Part shown: positions 1 to 8,984 of the stretch, piece by piece | Numbering within the stretch: position 1 is the first letter of the stretch | How the letters are laid out: every line of letters starts with the position of its first letter | Origin: Alphaproteobacteria bacterium | GTDB taxonomy: Bacteria; Pseudomonadota; Alphaproteobacteria; Caulobacterales; Maricaulaceae | NCBI GenBank assembly: GCA_016124205.1 | Contig: WGOD01000002.1 | Location: 744,001 to 808,000, forward strand | Reading direction: 5' to 3' | DNA: 64,000 nt | Made by a program: the position numbers and the translations under genes | The notes under the pieces: model-generated | The model's input: only the letters and a program-made list of their open reading frames with translations | The model's database searches: none | What the model was told of the DNA's origin: nothing

Positions 1-198
1 GGCAGCCCGCTCGACCTCAACGGCGAGGCCTATGGCTGCGTCGCGATGGACGGGGAGGACGCACCGGTCTTTGCCGTGGTGCGCTATGCCGGCGGCGACC
101 GGAAGACGCCCCGCGCTTACTCGATCGACGCGCTGTGCGATGAAGACGGTCGGCGCTTGCTCGGTGACGGCGCGCTCTGCCGTCACTCACCGCTTTAA
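1..198 (+). CDS. C-terminal end of an unrecognised protein (5' truncated)
   Basis: The reading frame is open from base 1 and ends in TAA at 196-198, giving the last 65 residues of a protein whose start lies outside the window. The fragment contains two cysteines separated by about 20 residues near the end (in DALCDEDG and GALCRHSP), which could form a disulphide in an exported protein. No domain is recognisable. Its stop codon lies inside the TTAA at 195-198, which also supplies the stop of the convergent gene on the other strand. Function unknown. Confidence 0.6.
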   Translation, partial: GSPLDLNGEAYGCVAMDGEDAPVFAVVRYAGGDRKTPRAYSIDALCDEDGRRLLGDGALCRHSPL

Positions 199-587
199 CC
201 CGCCGCGCAATCCTCGGCGATCATCAGTTGGGCGGCGAGGGTTTCGAGGCCGCGCTCATTCGCGATGCGGCGGCGGGCAAGCTCCGCGCCCGACAGGTCC
301 GCGAAGGCGAAGCAATACCAGGGCGCGTTTTCGTTGCCGGTATTGGTCATCGGGTGTTCGAGGGTGAGCATCGGCACGACGCGGGCGTGGAACACCGCCT
401 GCTCGCGTTCGGACAGATCGATGTAAGGCGCGATCAGATATGCGCCGTCGCTGCCCGGCGGCGGCGCGCCCTGAAGGTCCGGCCCGGTCTCGCGCTCGAC
501 CGGCGGCTCACCTCCCATGCCGGGCTTCACCTGCGCGAGCGCGGAAGCGGAGAGCATCAGGGCGAGGATGACGGCGAGGCGGATCAT
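195..587 (-). CDS. small secreted hypothetical protein
   Basis: This is a 130-residue protein that begins MIRLAVILALMLSASALAQ, a typical Sec signal peptide with a likely cleavage after ALA (about residue 18). The mature part is proline-rich at first (residues 20-50), then holds a short alpha/beta-looking segment with two cysteines (WYCFAF and AEDCAAG), so a periplasmic fold with one disulphide is possible. It is the last gene on the minus strand before the window edge and lies downstream of fba, separated from it by a composite palindromic repeat, so it is probably not in the glycolytic operon. I do not recognise the family. Confidence 0.65.
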   Translation of the reverse strand: MIRLAVILALMLSASALAQVKPGMGGEPPVERETGPDLQGAPPPGSDGAYLIAPYIDLSEREQAVFHARVVPMLTLEHPMTNTGNENAPWYCFAFADLSGAELARRRIANERGLETLAAQLMIAEDCAAG

Positions 588-625
588 GGCCGGGAGTTGA
601 GCGCAGGTGGCGGCGTTTGGGAAGA

Positions 626-729
626 CCCCTCACCCTAACCCTCTCCCTGAAGGGAGAGGGAATAAGGTGCGGCGTTTCTTTCCCTCTCCCTCGAGGGAGA
701 GGGTGGCCCGAAGGGTCGGGTGAGGGGGA
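626..729. repeat. composite palindromic intergenic repeat (type A)
   Basis: Outer arms CCCCTCACCC (626-635) and GGGTGAGGGG (718-727) are exact reverse complements. They enclose two further hairpins: CCCTCTCCCTGAAGGGAGAGGG around 639-660 is a palindrome with arms CCCTCTCCCT/AGGGAGAGGG, and a second with arms CCCTCTCCCT/AGGGAGAGGG lies around 683-703. It sits just 3' of the fba stop codon and may end or stabilise that transcript. The architecture is that of REP/BIME-like elements. A related element is at 48549-48690. Confidence 0.75.
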
Positions 730-730
730 A

Positions 731-1762
731 TTACTTCCCGCTTTCCAGATCCTTCGACCACTGGCCGAGGGCGGCGAGGCCGTTCATGCGGGCGCGGTGG
801 TTGAAGGCGGCCTGGCCGGCCTTCACGTCGCCGGTCTTGCCCCACGCCTTCAGCGGCGCGGCCTGAAGCGCGCGGCCATAGGAGAAGGTCAGCGGCCAGG
901 GCAGGTCGTAGGCGGCGTTCATCGCGTTGAGGTGCGCGGTCGCCTGTTCGTCGGACTGGCCGCCCGAGAGGAAGGCGATGCCCGGCACGGCGGCCGGCAC
1001 GCAGTTCGACAGGCATTGCACCGTCATGTCGGCGACTTCCTCGACCGTGGCCTGGTCGGCGGATTTCTGGCCGGAGATGATCATGTTCGGCTTCAGGATC
1101 GTGCCCTCGAGCACGACGCCTTGCGCGAACAGCTCCTCATAGAGGCGCTTCAGCGTGTATTCGGTGACTTCGTAGCAGCGCTCGATCGAGTGATCGCCGT
1201 CCATCAGGACTTCCGGCTCGACGATCGGGACGATGTTGGCTTCCTGGCACAGCGCGGCATAGCGTGCGAGCGCGTGCATGTTGACGTTGATGCAGTATTG
1301 CGACGGGACGGCGTCGTCGCCTTCGCGGCCGATATCGATCACGGCGCGCCATTTCGCGAAGCGCGCACCCAGCTCGTAATACTCGTTGAGGCGGTCGCGC
1401 AGACCGTCGAGGCCCTCGGTGATCGTCTCACCCGGCGCACCGGCCAGCGGCTTGGCGCCGGTGTCGACCTTGATGCCCGGGATGGAGCCGGCATCGGTGA
1501 TCAGCTTCACCAGCGGCGTGCCGTCTTCGGCATTCTGGCGGATCGTCTCGTCATAGAGGATGACGCCGGAAATGTGCTCGGACATGGCCGGCTCGGTGCG
1601 GAACAGCATCTCGCGCCAGTCGCGGCGCTTCTCGGCGCTGGATTCCAGACCGATGGAATCGAAGCGCTTCTTGATCGTGCCGGTCGATTCGTCGGCGGCG
1701 AGAATGCCCTTGCCCGGGGCGACCATGCCCAGAGCGGTTTCGTTCAGCTGATCGAGATCCAT
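731..1762 (-). CDS. fba: class I fructose-bisphosphate aldolase
   Basis: The protein has 343 residues and catalyses reversible cleavage of fructose 1,6-bisphosphate into dihydroxyacetone phosphate and glyceraldehyde 3-phosphate. It is the class I (Schiff-base, metal-independent) type: the N-terminal GKGILAADEST block and the GTILKPNM block are diagnostic, with the Schiff-base lysine at K224. The ATG at 1762 (MDLDQLNE) is chosen because it follows a GGGGGAA-like ribosome site and matches the family N-terminus; the frame is open further upstream but that part overlaps pgk. It is the third gene of a gap-pgk-fba cluster on the minus strand, 40 bases after pgk, and would be cotranscribed with it. 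Cytoplasmic. Confidence 0.95.
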   Translation of the reverse strand: MDLDQLNETALGMVAPGKGILAADESTGTIKKRFDSIGLESSAEKRRDWREMLFRTEPAMSEHISGVILYDETIRQNAEDGTPLVKLITDAGSIPGIKVDTGAKPLAGAPGETITEGLDGLRDRLNEYYELGARFAKWRAVIDIGREGDDAVPSQYCINVNMHALARYAALCQEANIVPIVEPEVLMDGDHSIERCYEVTEYTLKRLYEELFAQGVVLEGTILKPNMIISGQKSADQATVEEVADMTVQCLSNCVPAAVPGIAFLSGGQSDEQATAHLNAMNAAYDLPWPLTFSYGRALQAAPLKAWGKTGDVKAGQAAFNHRARMNGLAALGQWSKDLESGK

Positions 1763-1802
1763 GCCCGTTTCCCCCGTTCCAAGTGCGCCGTTTGTGGCGG
1801 CT

Positions 1803-3032
<1,230 letters not shown>

Positions 3033-3053
3033 GTCGAACCTCGTCGGTGTCGC

Positions 3054-4067
3054 TTAAAGGAAACGTCCCATCGCCGCCGCCGTATCGATCATGCGGCAGG
3101 CGAAACCCCACTCATTGTCATACCAGGTCATGACGCGGGCCAGGCGGCCGCCGATGACATTGGTCTTGTCGATCGCGCAGATCGAGGAGCGCGGGTCGTG
3201 ATTGTAGTCGATCGAGACGAGCGGGATCGAATCGTAGCCGAGAATTCCCTTCATCGGGCCGTCGGCGGCGGCACGGATCGCGGCGTTGATCTCGTCCGCG
3301 CTGGTGTCGCGGGCGGTCGAAACGACCATGTCGATCAGGGAGACGTTCGGCGTCGGAACGCGCACGGCGGCGCCGTCGAGCTTGCCCTTCAGCTCCGGCA
3401 GCACATCGCCGACGGCCTTGGCCGCACCGGTCGTCGTCGGGATCATCGACATCGCGGCGGCGCGGGCGCGGTGCAGATCCTTGTGATTGCGGTCCAGCGT
3501 CGGCTGGTCGCCGGTATAGGCATGGATCGTGGTGACGTGGCCGCGCTCGATGCCGACCGCGTCATTGACGACCTTGGCCACCGGGGCGAGGCCGTTCGTG
3601 GTGCAGGACGCGTTCGACACGACAATGTCGTCCGCCGTCAGCGTGTGGTGGTTCACGCCGTAAACGATGGTCTTGTCGGCATTCTTGGCCGGGGCGGAAA
3701 CGAGAACGCGCTTGGCGCCGGACTTCTCGATGTGGGCCATCGATTCGGCCTTGGAATTGAACTTGCCGGTGCATTCCAGGACGATGTCGACGCCGAGATC
3801 GCCCCAGGGCAGCTGCGACGGGTCGCGGTTCGAGACTTTCTGGATCTTGCCGAAGCCGCAATCGATCCAGTCGTCGCCGACCGTGATATCGCCCGGGAAG
3901 CGGCCGTGAACACTGTCGTACTTCAGGAGGTGGGCGTTGGTTTCCGGCGTGGAGGAATCGTTGATCGCAACGACCTCGACATCACCGGAGCGCTGTTCCT
4001 CGTAAACCGCGCGAAGGGCCAGACGGCCAATGCGGCCAAACCCCGTGATTGCGACGCGAACGGCCAT
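3054..4067 (-). CDS. gap: glyceraldehyde-3-phosphate dehydrogenase, type I
   Basis: The 337-residue enzyme oxidises glyceraldehyde 3-phosphate to 1,3-bisphosphoglycerate with NAD(P). The Rossmann motif GFGRIGRLALR is at the N-terminus and the catalytic cysteine is C155 in SNASCTTNGLAP. The C-terminal WYDNEWGF block completes the family signature. It is the first gene of the gap-pgk-fba cluster; only 52 bases separate its ATG from the stop of rfbD upstream, so the promoter must lie in that gap or inside rfbD. No second glycolytic gap gene is in the window. Cytoplasmic tetramer by family knowledge. Confidence 0.97.
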   Translation of the reverse strand: MAVRVAITGFGRIGRLALRAVYEEQRSGDVEVVAINDSSTPETNAHLLKYDSVHGRFPGDITVGDDWIDCGFGKIQKVSNRDPSQLPWGDLGVDIVLECTGKFNSKAESMAHIEKSGAKRVLVSAPAKNADKTIVYGVNHHTLTADDIVVSNASCTTNGLAPVAKVVNDAVGIERGHVTTIHAYTGDQPTLDRNHKDLHRARAAAMSMIPTTTGAAKAVGDVLPELKGKLDGAAVRVPTPNVSLIDMVVSTARDTSADEINAAIRAAADGPMKGILGYDSIPLVSIDYNHDPRSSICAIDKTNVIGGRLARVMTWYDNEWGFACRMIDTAAAMGRFL

Positions 4068-4119
4068 GCTCGGACTCCCTTGATAGGCATGCAGCGTGTT
4101 TCGCGGCGCCGTTTAGCCG

Positions 4120-4995
4120 CTATCGCTCGCGGCGTCCACCGGCGCCCATCGCCGCGAGGCAGCGTTCCAGCGACTCCTGCCAGTGCGGCAGCACGACGCC
4201 GAAATCGTTCTTCGCGCGGGTCAGGTCGAGCCGCGTGTCCGCCGGGCGCGGGGCGCGGGTCGGGAAGTCGGCGGTGGTGATCTCGTCGACCGGCGTCGCC
4301 AGGCCGGCGCCGCGCAGCGCTGCCACTGCAAAACCGTGCCAGCTGGTGTCGCCCTCGGCGGCAACATGGAGCAGACCGCCCCGCGCGCCGGAGCGCAGCG
4401 CCTGTCCCAGCGCCAGAAGCGCGTCAGCCAGGGCACCCGCCTCGGTCGGACGGCCGAACTGGTCGGCGACGACTTTCAGCCGGTCACGTTCGGCGGCGAG
4501 GCGCAGCATGGTGCGCACGAAATTCGCGCCTTCGGGGGCATAGACCCAGGAGGTCCGCGCTACAAGCGCGCCCGGGTGGGCGGCGAGCACGGCAGCCTCC
4601 CCCTCGGCCTTGGTCTTTCCATAGACATTGGCCGGGCTGACAGCGTCAGCCTCGGTGTAGAGGTCGCCCTTCCGGCCATCGAAGACGTAATCCGTCGATA
4701 TGTGAATGAAGGGAATGTTGGCAGCCGCCGCGGCTCGGGCCAGCGCCGCCGGGCCGGTCACATTGACGGCGCGGGCGGCCTCCGGTTCGTCCTCGGCGCG
4801 GTCGACAGCGGTGTAGGCAGCAGCATTGATCACGAGATCGGGGCGGACGCCCCCGACGAGATCGCCGACGCCCGTCGGGTGTTCCAGATCGATCTGGGGC
4901 CGGCCGGCGGCCACCATCTCGATACCCGGCCGGTCACTGCGGGCGATGAGGGCGCGGGCGAGCTGGCCTTTGAGACCGATGACGAGAATCTTCAT
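4120..4995 (-). CDS. rfbD: dTDP-4-dehydrorhamnose reductase
   Basis: This 291-residue short-chain reductase makes dTDP-L-rhamnose from dTDP-4-keto-L-rhamnose. The N-terminal MKILVIGLKGQLARAL supplies the nucleotide-binding glycines, the middle has the ISTDYVFDG block, and the catalytic YGKTK (YxxxK) is present. The ATG at 4995 overlaps the TGA of rfbC (ATGA), so the two are translationally coupled; a longer frame upstream lies antiparallel inside rfbC codons and is not used. rfbA and rfbB, which would make the substrate, are not in the window. The product feeds surface polysaccharide or O-antigen synthesis. Confidence 0.93.
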   Translation of the reverse strand: MKILVIGLKGQLARALIARSDRPGIEMVAAGRPQIDLEHPTGVGDLVGGVRPDLVINAAAYTAVDRAEDEPEAARAVNVTGPAALARAAAAANIPFIHISTDYVFDGRKGDLYTEADAVSPANVYGKTKAEGEAAVLAAHPGALVARTSWVYAPEGANFVRTMLRLAAERDRLKVVADQFGRPTEAGALADALLALGQALRSGARGGLLHVAAEGDTSWHGFAVAALRGAGLATPVDEITTADFPTRAPRPADTRLDLTRAKNDFGVVLPHWQESLERCLAAMGAGGRRER

Positions 4996-5582
4996 GCGCC
5001 ATCCCATTCGAAGTCGGCCGGTGCGTCGGCCAGCGCAGGATGTTTCAGATCCTTGCCCGCGAGCAGGGCTTCGCCCTCGGTGACAGGCCAGTCGATGCCC
5101 AGCGCGGGGTCGTTCCATTTGATCCCCGCATCGCATTCCGGCGAGTAGGGACCGTCGACCTTGTAGGCGATCTGCGTGCCCGGTTCGAGTGCGCAGAAGC
5201 CGTGCGCGAAGCCGCGCGGCACCCAAAGCTGCAGCCCGTTCTCGGCCGAAAGGACAATGCTGGCCGCCTTCCCATAGGTCGGCGAGCCGCGCCGGATGTC
5301 GACGATGGCGTCGAACAGGGACCCGGCGGAACAGCGCACGAGCTTGCCCTGGGCGGCCGGCGGGCGCTGATAGTGGAGGCCTCGGACGACCCCGCGGACG
5401 AGCGAGAGCGACGCATTGTCCTGCACGAAAGTCGTTTCGACGCCGGTCTGTTCACGAAAGCGTTTTGCCGACCAGGTTTCCTCGAACCAGCCGCGATCAT
5501 CGTGAAACCGGTGCGGTTTCAGAATGTAAGCGTCGGAGAAGGGTGCGAGCGGTTCGGCAAGGACGGGCGTGTTCATGCCCAT
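4992..5582 (-). CDS. rfbC: dTDP-4-dehydrorhamnose 3,5-epimerase
   Basis: This 196-residue cupin-fold enzyme epimerises dTDP-4-keto-6-deoxyglucose at C3 and C5. Family marks are FHDDRGWFEE near the N-terminus, the catalytic-histidine block GLHYQRPP, and WVPRGFAHGFCAL. It heads the rfbC-rfbD pair, with a 4-base ATGA overlap. The ATG at 5582 begins MGMNTPV; the second ATG two codons later is an equally possible start. It diverges from sqdB across 122 bases, which must hold both promoters. A link to surface glycans is inference from the pathway. Confidence 0.93.
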   Translation of the reverse strand: MGMNTPVLAEPLAPFSDAYILKPHRFHDDRGWFEETWSAKRFREQTGVETTFVQDNASLSLVRGVVRGLHYQRPPAAQGKLVRCSAGSLFDAIVDIRRGSPTYGKAASIVLSAENGLQLWVPRGFAHGFCALEPGTQIAYKVDGPYSPECDAGIKWNDPALGIDWPVTEGEALLAGKDLKHPALADAPADFEWDGA

Positions 5583-5704
5583 TCGCTAGCGCTCCACACC
5601 TGCGCTGTCGAGGCTTCGCAGCGGCTTGGCGGACTTGTCACGCGGGAACCGGCCTGTCAGAACCAGCCTAACACTCTGGTGAATGCTGTAATCGGGCTTC
5701 AGAC

Positions 5705-6910
5705 ATGAAAGTTCTTGTTCTCGGCGGTGACGGTTTCTGTGGCTGGCCGACCGCGCTGCACCTCTCCAATCAGGGCCACGACGTCGTCATCGTGGACAAT
5801 CTGTCCCGCCGAAAGATCGATATCGAGCTCGAGGTCGAGTCGCTGACCCCGATCCAGCCGATGTCGAAACGTCTCGATGCGTGGAAGGAAGCGTCCGGCA
5901 AGGAGATCCGTTTCGTCGATCTCAACATCGGCAAGGACTATCAGGAACTGGTCGACCTGATCGCGGCGGAATCGCCCGATTCCATCGTGCATTTCGCCGA
6001 GCAGCGCGCCGCGCCCTATTCGATGAAGTCGGCGCGCCACAAGCGCTACACGGTCGACAACAATCTCAACGCCACCAACGACGTGCTTGCCGCGATCGTG
6101 GAAACCGGCCGCGACATCCACCTCGTCCACCTCGGCACGATGGGCGTCTACGGCTACGGCACGGCGGGGATGAAGATCCCGGAAGGCTATCTGAAGGTGA
6201 AGGTCGACACGTCGGAAGGTCCGAAGGAACAGGAAATCCTGTACCCGGCCAATCCCGGCTCGATCTATCACATGACGAAGACGCAGGATCAGCTCTTCTT
6301 CCATTTCTACAACAAGAATGACGGCGTGAAGATCACCGACCTCCATCAGGGGATCGTGTGGGGCACGCAGACCGAAGAGACCCGCAAGGACGAGCGGCTG
6401 ATCAACCGTTTCGACTATGACGGCGATTATGGAACCGTGCTGAACCGCTTCCTGATGCAGGCCGCCGTCGGCCATCCGCTGACCGTTCACGGCACGGGCG
6501 GTCAGACGCGCGCCTTCATCCACATCCAGGACACGGTGCGGTGCATCCAGCTGGCGGTCGAAAACCCGCCGAAGGCCGGCGAGAAAGTCCGGATCATGAA
6601 CCAGATGACGGAGACGCACCGCGTCCGCGATCTGGCCAAGATGATCGCCGACATGACCGGCGCGGAAATCGCCAACCTGCCCAACCCGCGCAACGAGGCT
6701 GACGAGAACGACCTCCACGTGGAAAACGACACCTTCCTGTCGATGGGGCTGAAGCCGATCACGCTGGAAGCCGGCCTGATGGAAGAGGTGACCGAGATCG
6801 CGCGAAAATATGCCGACCGGTGCGACCGCTCGAAGGTTCCGTGCGTGTCCTACTGGAACGAGACGCGAAAGGCGGACCAGACGCCGCCGCCGCTGAAAGC
6901 GGTCTCCTGA
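5705..6910 (+). CDS. sqdB: UDP-sulfoquinovose synthase (SQD1/SqdB)
   Basis: The 401-residue enzyme converts UDP-glucose and sulfite to UDP-sulfoquinovose, the head-group donor of the sulfolipid SQDG. It is an extended short-chain dehydrogenase: the signature GGDGFCGWPTALHLS is at residues 8-22, the HLGTMGVYGYG block carries the catalytic threonine, and the YxxxK pair is Y188/K192 in YHMTK. Length and the AEQRAAPYSM block match SQD1. It is monocistronic, ended by a strong terminator; no sqdC, sqdD or sqdX glycosyltransferase is adjacent, so the acceptor (diacylglycerol or a polysaccharide) cannot be told from context. Family assignment is very secure. Confidence 0.95.
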   Translation: MKVLVLGGDGFCGWPTALHLSNQGHDVVIVDNLSRRKIDIELEVESLTPIQPMSKRLDAWKEASGKEIRFVDLNIGKDYQELVDLIAAESPDSIVHFAEQRAAPYSMKSARHKRYTVDNNLNATNDVLAAIVETGRDIHLVHLGTMGVYGYGTAGMKIPEGYLKVKVDTSEGPKEQEILYPANPGSIYHMTKTQDQLFFHFYNKNDGVKITDLHQGIVWGTQTEETRKDERLINRFDYDGDYGTVLNRFLMQAAVGHPLTVHGTGGQTRAFIHIQDTVRCIQLAVENPPKAGEKVRIMNQMTETHRVRDLAKMIADMTGAEIANLPNPRNEADENDLHVENDTFLSMGLKPITLEAGLMEEVTEIARKYADRCDRSKVPCVSYWNETRKADQTPPPLKAVS

Positions 6911-6914
6911 CATC

Positions 6915-6950
6915 AAAAAGGCCGGTCCAGCGACCGGCCTTTTTCTTTTC
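6915..6950 (+). terminator. Rho-independent terminator after sqdB (bidirectional)
   Basis: A 12-bp perfect stem with arms AAAAAGGCCGGT (6915-6926) and ACCGGCCTTTTT (6933-6944), a 6-base loop and a following T-rich run. Because the arms begin with A5 and end with T5 it can act for sqdB on the plus strand and for the sulfotransferase gene on the minus strand. Confidence 0.92.
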
Positions 6951-6971
6951 GGAAGTGCCTAAAGCGCGCCC

Positions 6972-7658
6972 TCACAAGGCCCCGTCCCTGGGCCATCCCG
7001 GCGAGTGCGGGTCGCCATGGCCGCGTTCCGGGCTGATGAAGGCAATGGCCTCTCTGATCTGTTCCGGCGTCGGTTCGAGATGGCAGAAGAAGGCGAGTTG
7101 CTCGACGAAACGTTCCGGGCGCACCAGCGCCTTTTCATAGCTGGCCATGGCCAGCGGGGCGGGCGGCTCCGCGATCAGGCCCTGCGCCTTTCCGTAGAGC
7201 CAGAGCACGTCGTTCATCGCCTCCGCGACCGGCTGACCGGTCAGCATGTGGATGCGGGCGGCCGCCGCGGCGGGGTCGCGGAAGACGGCGATCAGGCGCG
7301 GCGACGGCAGGACGTCCAGCACATCGCGGGCGTAGAGCCCGCCATGCGGATCCTTCCAGCCCCAGGGCCGCCCCTCGGCGGCGCGCGCCTCGATTACCGG
7401 GCGCATGCGCTCCAGCGCGGCGGCATAGTCCGGGTGGTTCACATCGCCGAGATTGCCGACATTGCCGCGCGCGGCCTGAATGTCGAGGTCCTCGTTATTC
7501 CCCCGCCCCTGACGCGCGCCCATGTCGAGGCCGATCAGGCGCAACACGCCAGCCACCATCGACGTGCCGCCGCGCGGCGCACCGAAGACCAGGACGCCGG
7601 AAGCCGGTTCGTCCGCTGCCGGGGTCAGGATGTCGAGCGGTTCGGAGCGTTCGTACAT
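6972..7658 (-). CDS. sulfotransferase-family protein
   Basis: This 228-residue protein has the N-terminal P-loop-like motif FGAPRGGTSMVAGVLRL, the 5'-phosphosulfate-binding loop of PAPS-dependent sulfotransferases, followed later by PRLIAVFRDPAAAAARIH, which resembles the 3'-phosphate-binding strand. The acceptor is unknown. The ATG at 7658 overlaps the TGA of argE (TGATG), so translation is coupled to it. A longer in-frame extension upstream runs inside argE and is not used. It converges on sqdB across the shared terminator. Both sqdB and a sulfotransferase handle sulfur groups on sugars or lipids, but a functional connection is only inferred from adjacency. Confidence 0.75.
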   Translation of the reverse strand: MYERSEPLDILTPAADEPASGVLVFGAPRGGTSMVAGVLRLIGLDMGARQGRGNNEDLDIQAARGNVGNLGDVNHPDYAAALERMRPVIEARAAEGRPWGWKDPHGGLYARDVLDVLPSPRLIAVFRDPAAAAARIHMLTGQPVAEAMNDVLWLYGKAQGLIAEPPAPLAMASYEKALVRPERFVEQLAFFCHLEPTPEQIREAIAFISPERGHGDPHSPGWPRDGAL

Positions 7659-8830
7659 CAGGCAGAGTCCCTCAGGCGCGCACCCAGACGATCCATGAAA
7701 TCGAGGCAGGCATCGAGCTGATCGATGGCGATGAATTCGTCCGGCTGGTGGGCCTGCGTGATCGACCCCGGGCCGCAGACGACGGTCGGGATGCCCGCGT
7801 GCTGGAACTGGCCCGCTTCGGATCCGAAGGAGACGGTGCGCGTGGCGTTGTCGCCGGTCAGCTGGCGCGCCAGACGTTCGGCCGGACTGTCGGCGTCCGG
7901 ACGCAGAGCGGGCACGTCGCTGCGCTGGTGGACATGAATGCACGCTCCCGGCGCATGGCGGCGCATGTCCGCCTCGACCGCCCTGGCCCGTTCACGCAGC
8001 GCCTGGCCGACCGCATGGGCATCGTCCCACGGGGCGGGGCGCATCAGGCTTTCGAACCAGGCTTCACGCGCAAGGATATTCGTCGCCGTGCCGCCGCCCA
8101 TCTGACCGACCGTGATCGTTCCGTAGGGCGGGTCGAAGGGCGAGTCCGCCGGAGCCGCGTCGCGCCAGCGCGCGGCCTCGTCGTGCAGGAATTGCATCAG
8201 CGGAATAGCGTGGGTGACCGCACAGGCGCCATCTTCCACCCGCGAGGAATGGGCCTCCTTGCCGGTGATCTCGACCCGCACGGAATAGAGTCCCTTGTGA
8301 CCCGTCACGACCTTCATTTCGGTCGGTTCTCCGACGATGCAGGCGGACGGCTTCGGCCCGTTCGCGACGATCCGCTCGATCATCGCCGGGGCGCCGAGAC
8401 AGCCGACCTCCTCGTCATAGGAGAAGGCGAAGTGGACCGGGCGCTTAAGGTCGCCCTTCGCGAAATCCTCCGCCGCGACGAGGGCGCAGGCGATAAAGCC
8501 CTTCATGTCGCACGTGCCGCGGCCATAGAGCAGGCCGGACCGCTCCTCCATCGCAAACGGGTCGCTCGACCAGGGCTGGCCATCCACCGGCACGACATCG
8601 GTATGGCCGGACAGGACGACGCCGCCGTCCGCATCGGGCCCGAGAATGGCATGGAGGTTGGCCTTCGATCCGTCGGCATTGGAGACCCGCTCGCAGCGCG
8701 CGCCCAGCGCGATCAGCCGCGCTTCGACATCGGCGATGAAGGCGAGGTTGGAGTTTCGCGACGTGGTGTCATGCGCGATCAGCTCGCCGAGAAGCCGGCG
8801 CGTCTTTTCAACCTGGTCCGTGGATGCCAT
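7658..8830 (-). CDS. argE: acetylornithine deacetylase, M20 family (ArgE type)
   Basis: The 390-residue zinc hydrolase removes the acetyl group from N2-acetylornithine in arginine synthesis. M20 metal-site blocks are in order: SGHTDVVPVDG, YGRGTCDMKGF, FSYDEEVGCLG and the IVGEPTEM glutamate. The dimerisation lid domain is in the middle (TGKEAHSS). The ATG at 8830 (MASTDQVEK) is preferred over an upstream in-frame start because AGGAGA lies 7 bases before it. The close relatives DapE and succinyl-diaminopimelate desuccinylase are possible alternatives, but the GRGTCDMKG block fits ArgE. The sulfotransferase gene follows with a 1-base stop/start overlap. Confidence 0.82.
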   Translation of the reverse strand: MASTDQVEKTRRLLGELIAHDTTSRNSNLAFIADVEARLIALGARCERVSNADGSKANLHAILGPDADGGVVLSGHTDVVPVDGQPWSSDPFAMEERSGLLYGRGTCDMKGFIACALVAAEDFAKGDLKRPVHFAFSYDEEVGCLGAPAMIERIVANGPKPSACIVGEPTEMKVVTGHKGLYSVRVEITGKEAHSSRVEDGACAVTHAIPLMQFLHDEAARWRDAAPADSPFDPPYGTITVGQMGGGTATNILAREAWFESLMRPAPWDDAHAVGQALRERARAVEADMRRHAPGACIHVHQRSDVPALRPDADSPAERLARQLTGDNATRTVSFGSEAGQFQHAGIPTVVCGPGSITQAHQPDEFIAIDQLDACLDFMDRLGARLRDSA

Positions 8831-8905
8831 CGGCCTGTCTCCTTGCCTTTGACCGCATGGCATGACCGCCGGAGGCTGGCAACTGCGGGGCGGCGTTAGC
8901 GAAGC

Positions 8906-8924
8906 GGAAACCGTGTTTCCTCAC
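8906..8924 (+). promoter_or_regulatory. inverted repeat upstream of first vWA gene
   Basis: GGAAAC-CGT-GTTTCC (8906-8920) is a perfect inverted repeat, followed by TCAC. The 17 bases AAACCGTGTTTCCTCAC recur with one change upstream of the second paralogue (10508-10524), at nearly the same distance from the start codon (61 against 64 bases). This suggests a shared operator or promoter element; the binding protein is unknown. Confidence 0.5.
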
Positions 8925-8984
8925 GCGGAATTAAAGGCGGAGGGCGTAAGCGTCGGGGATAGTGAACGAAGTCCTGAGAGCTTC

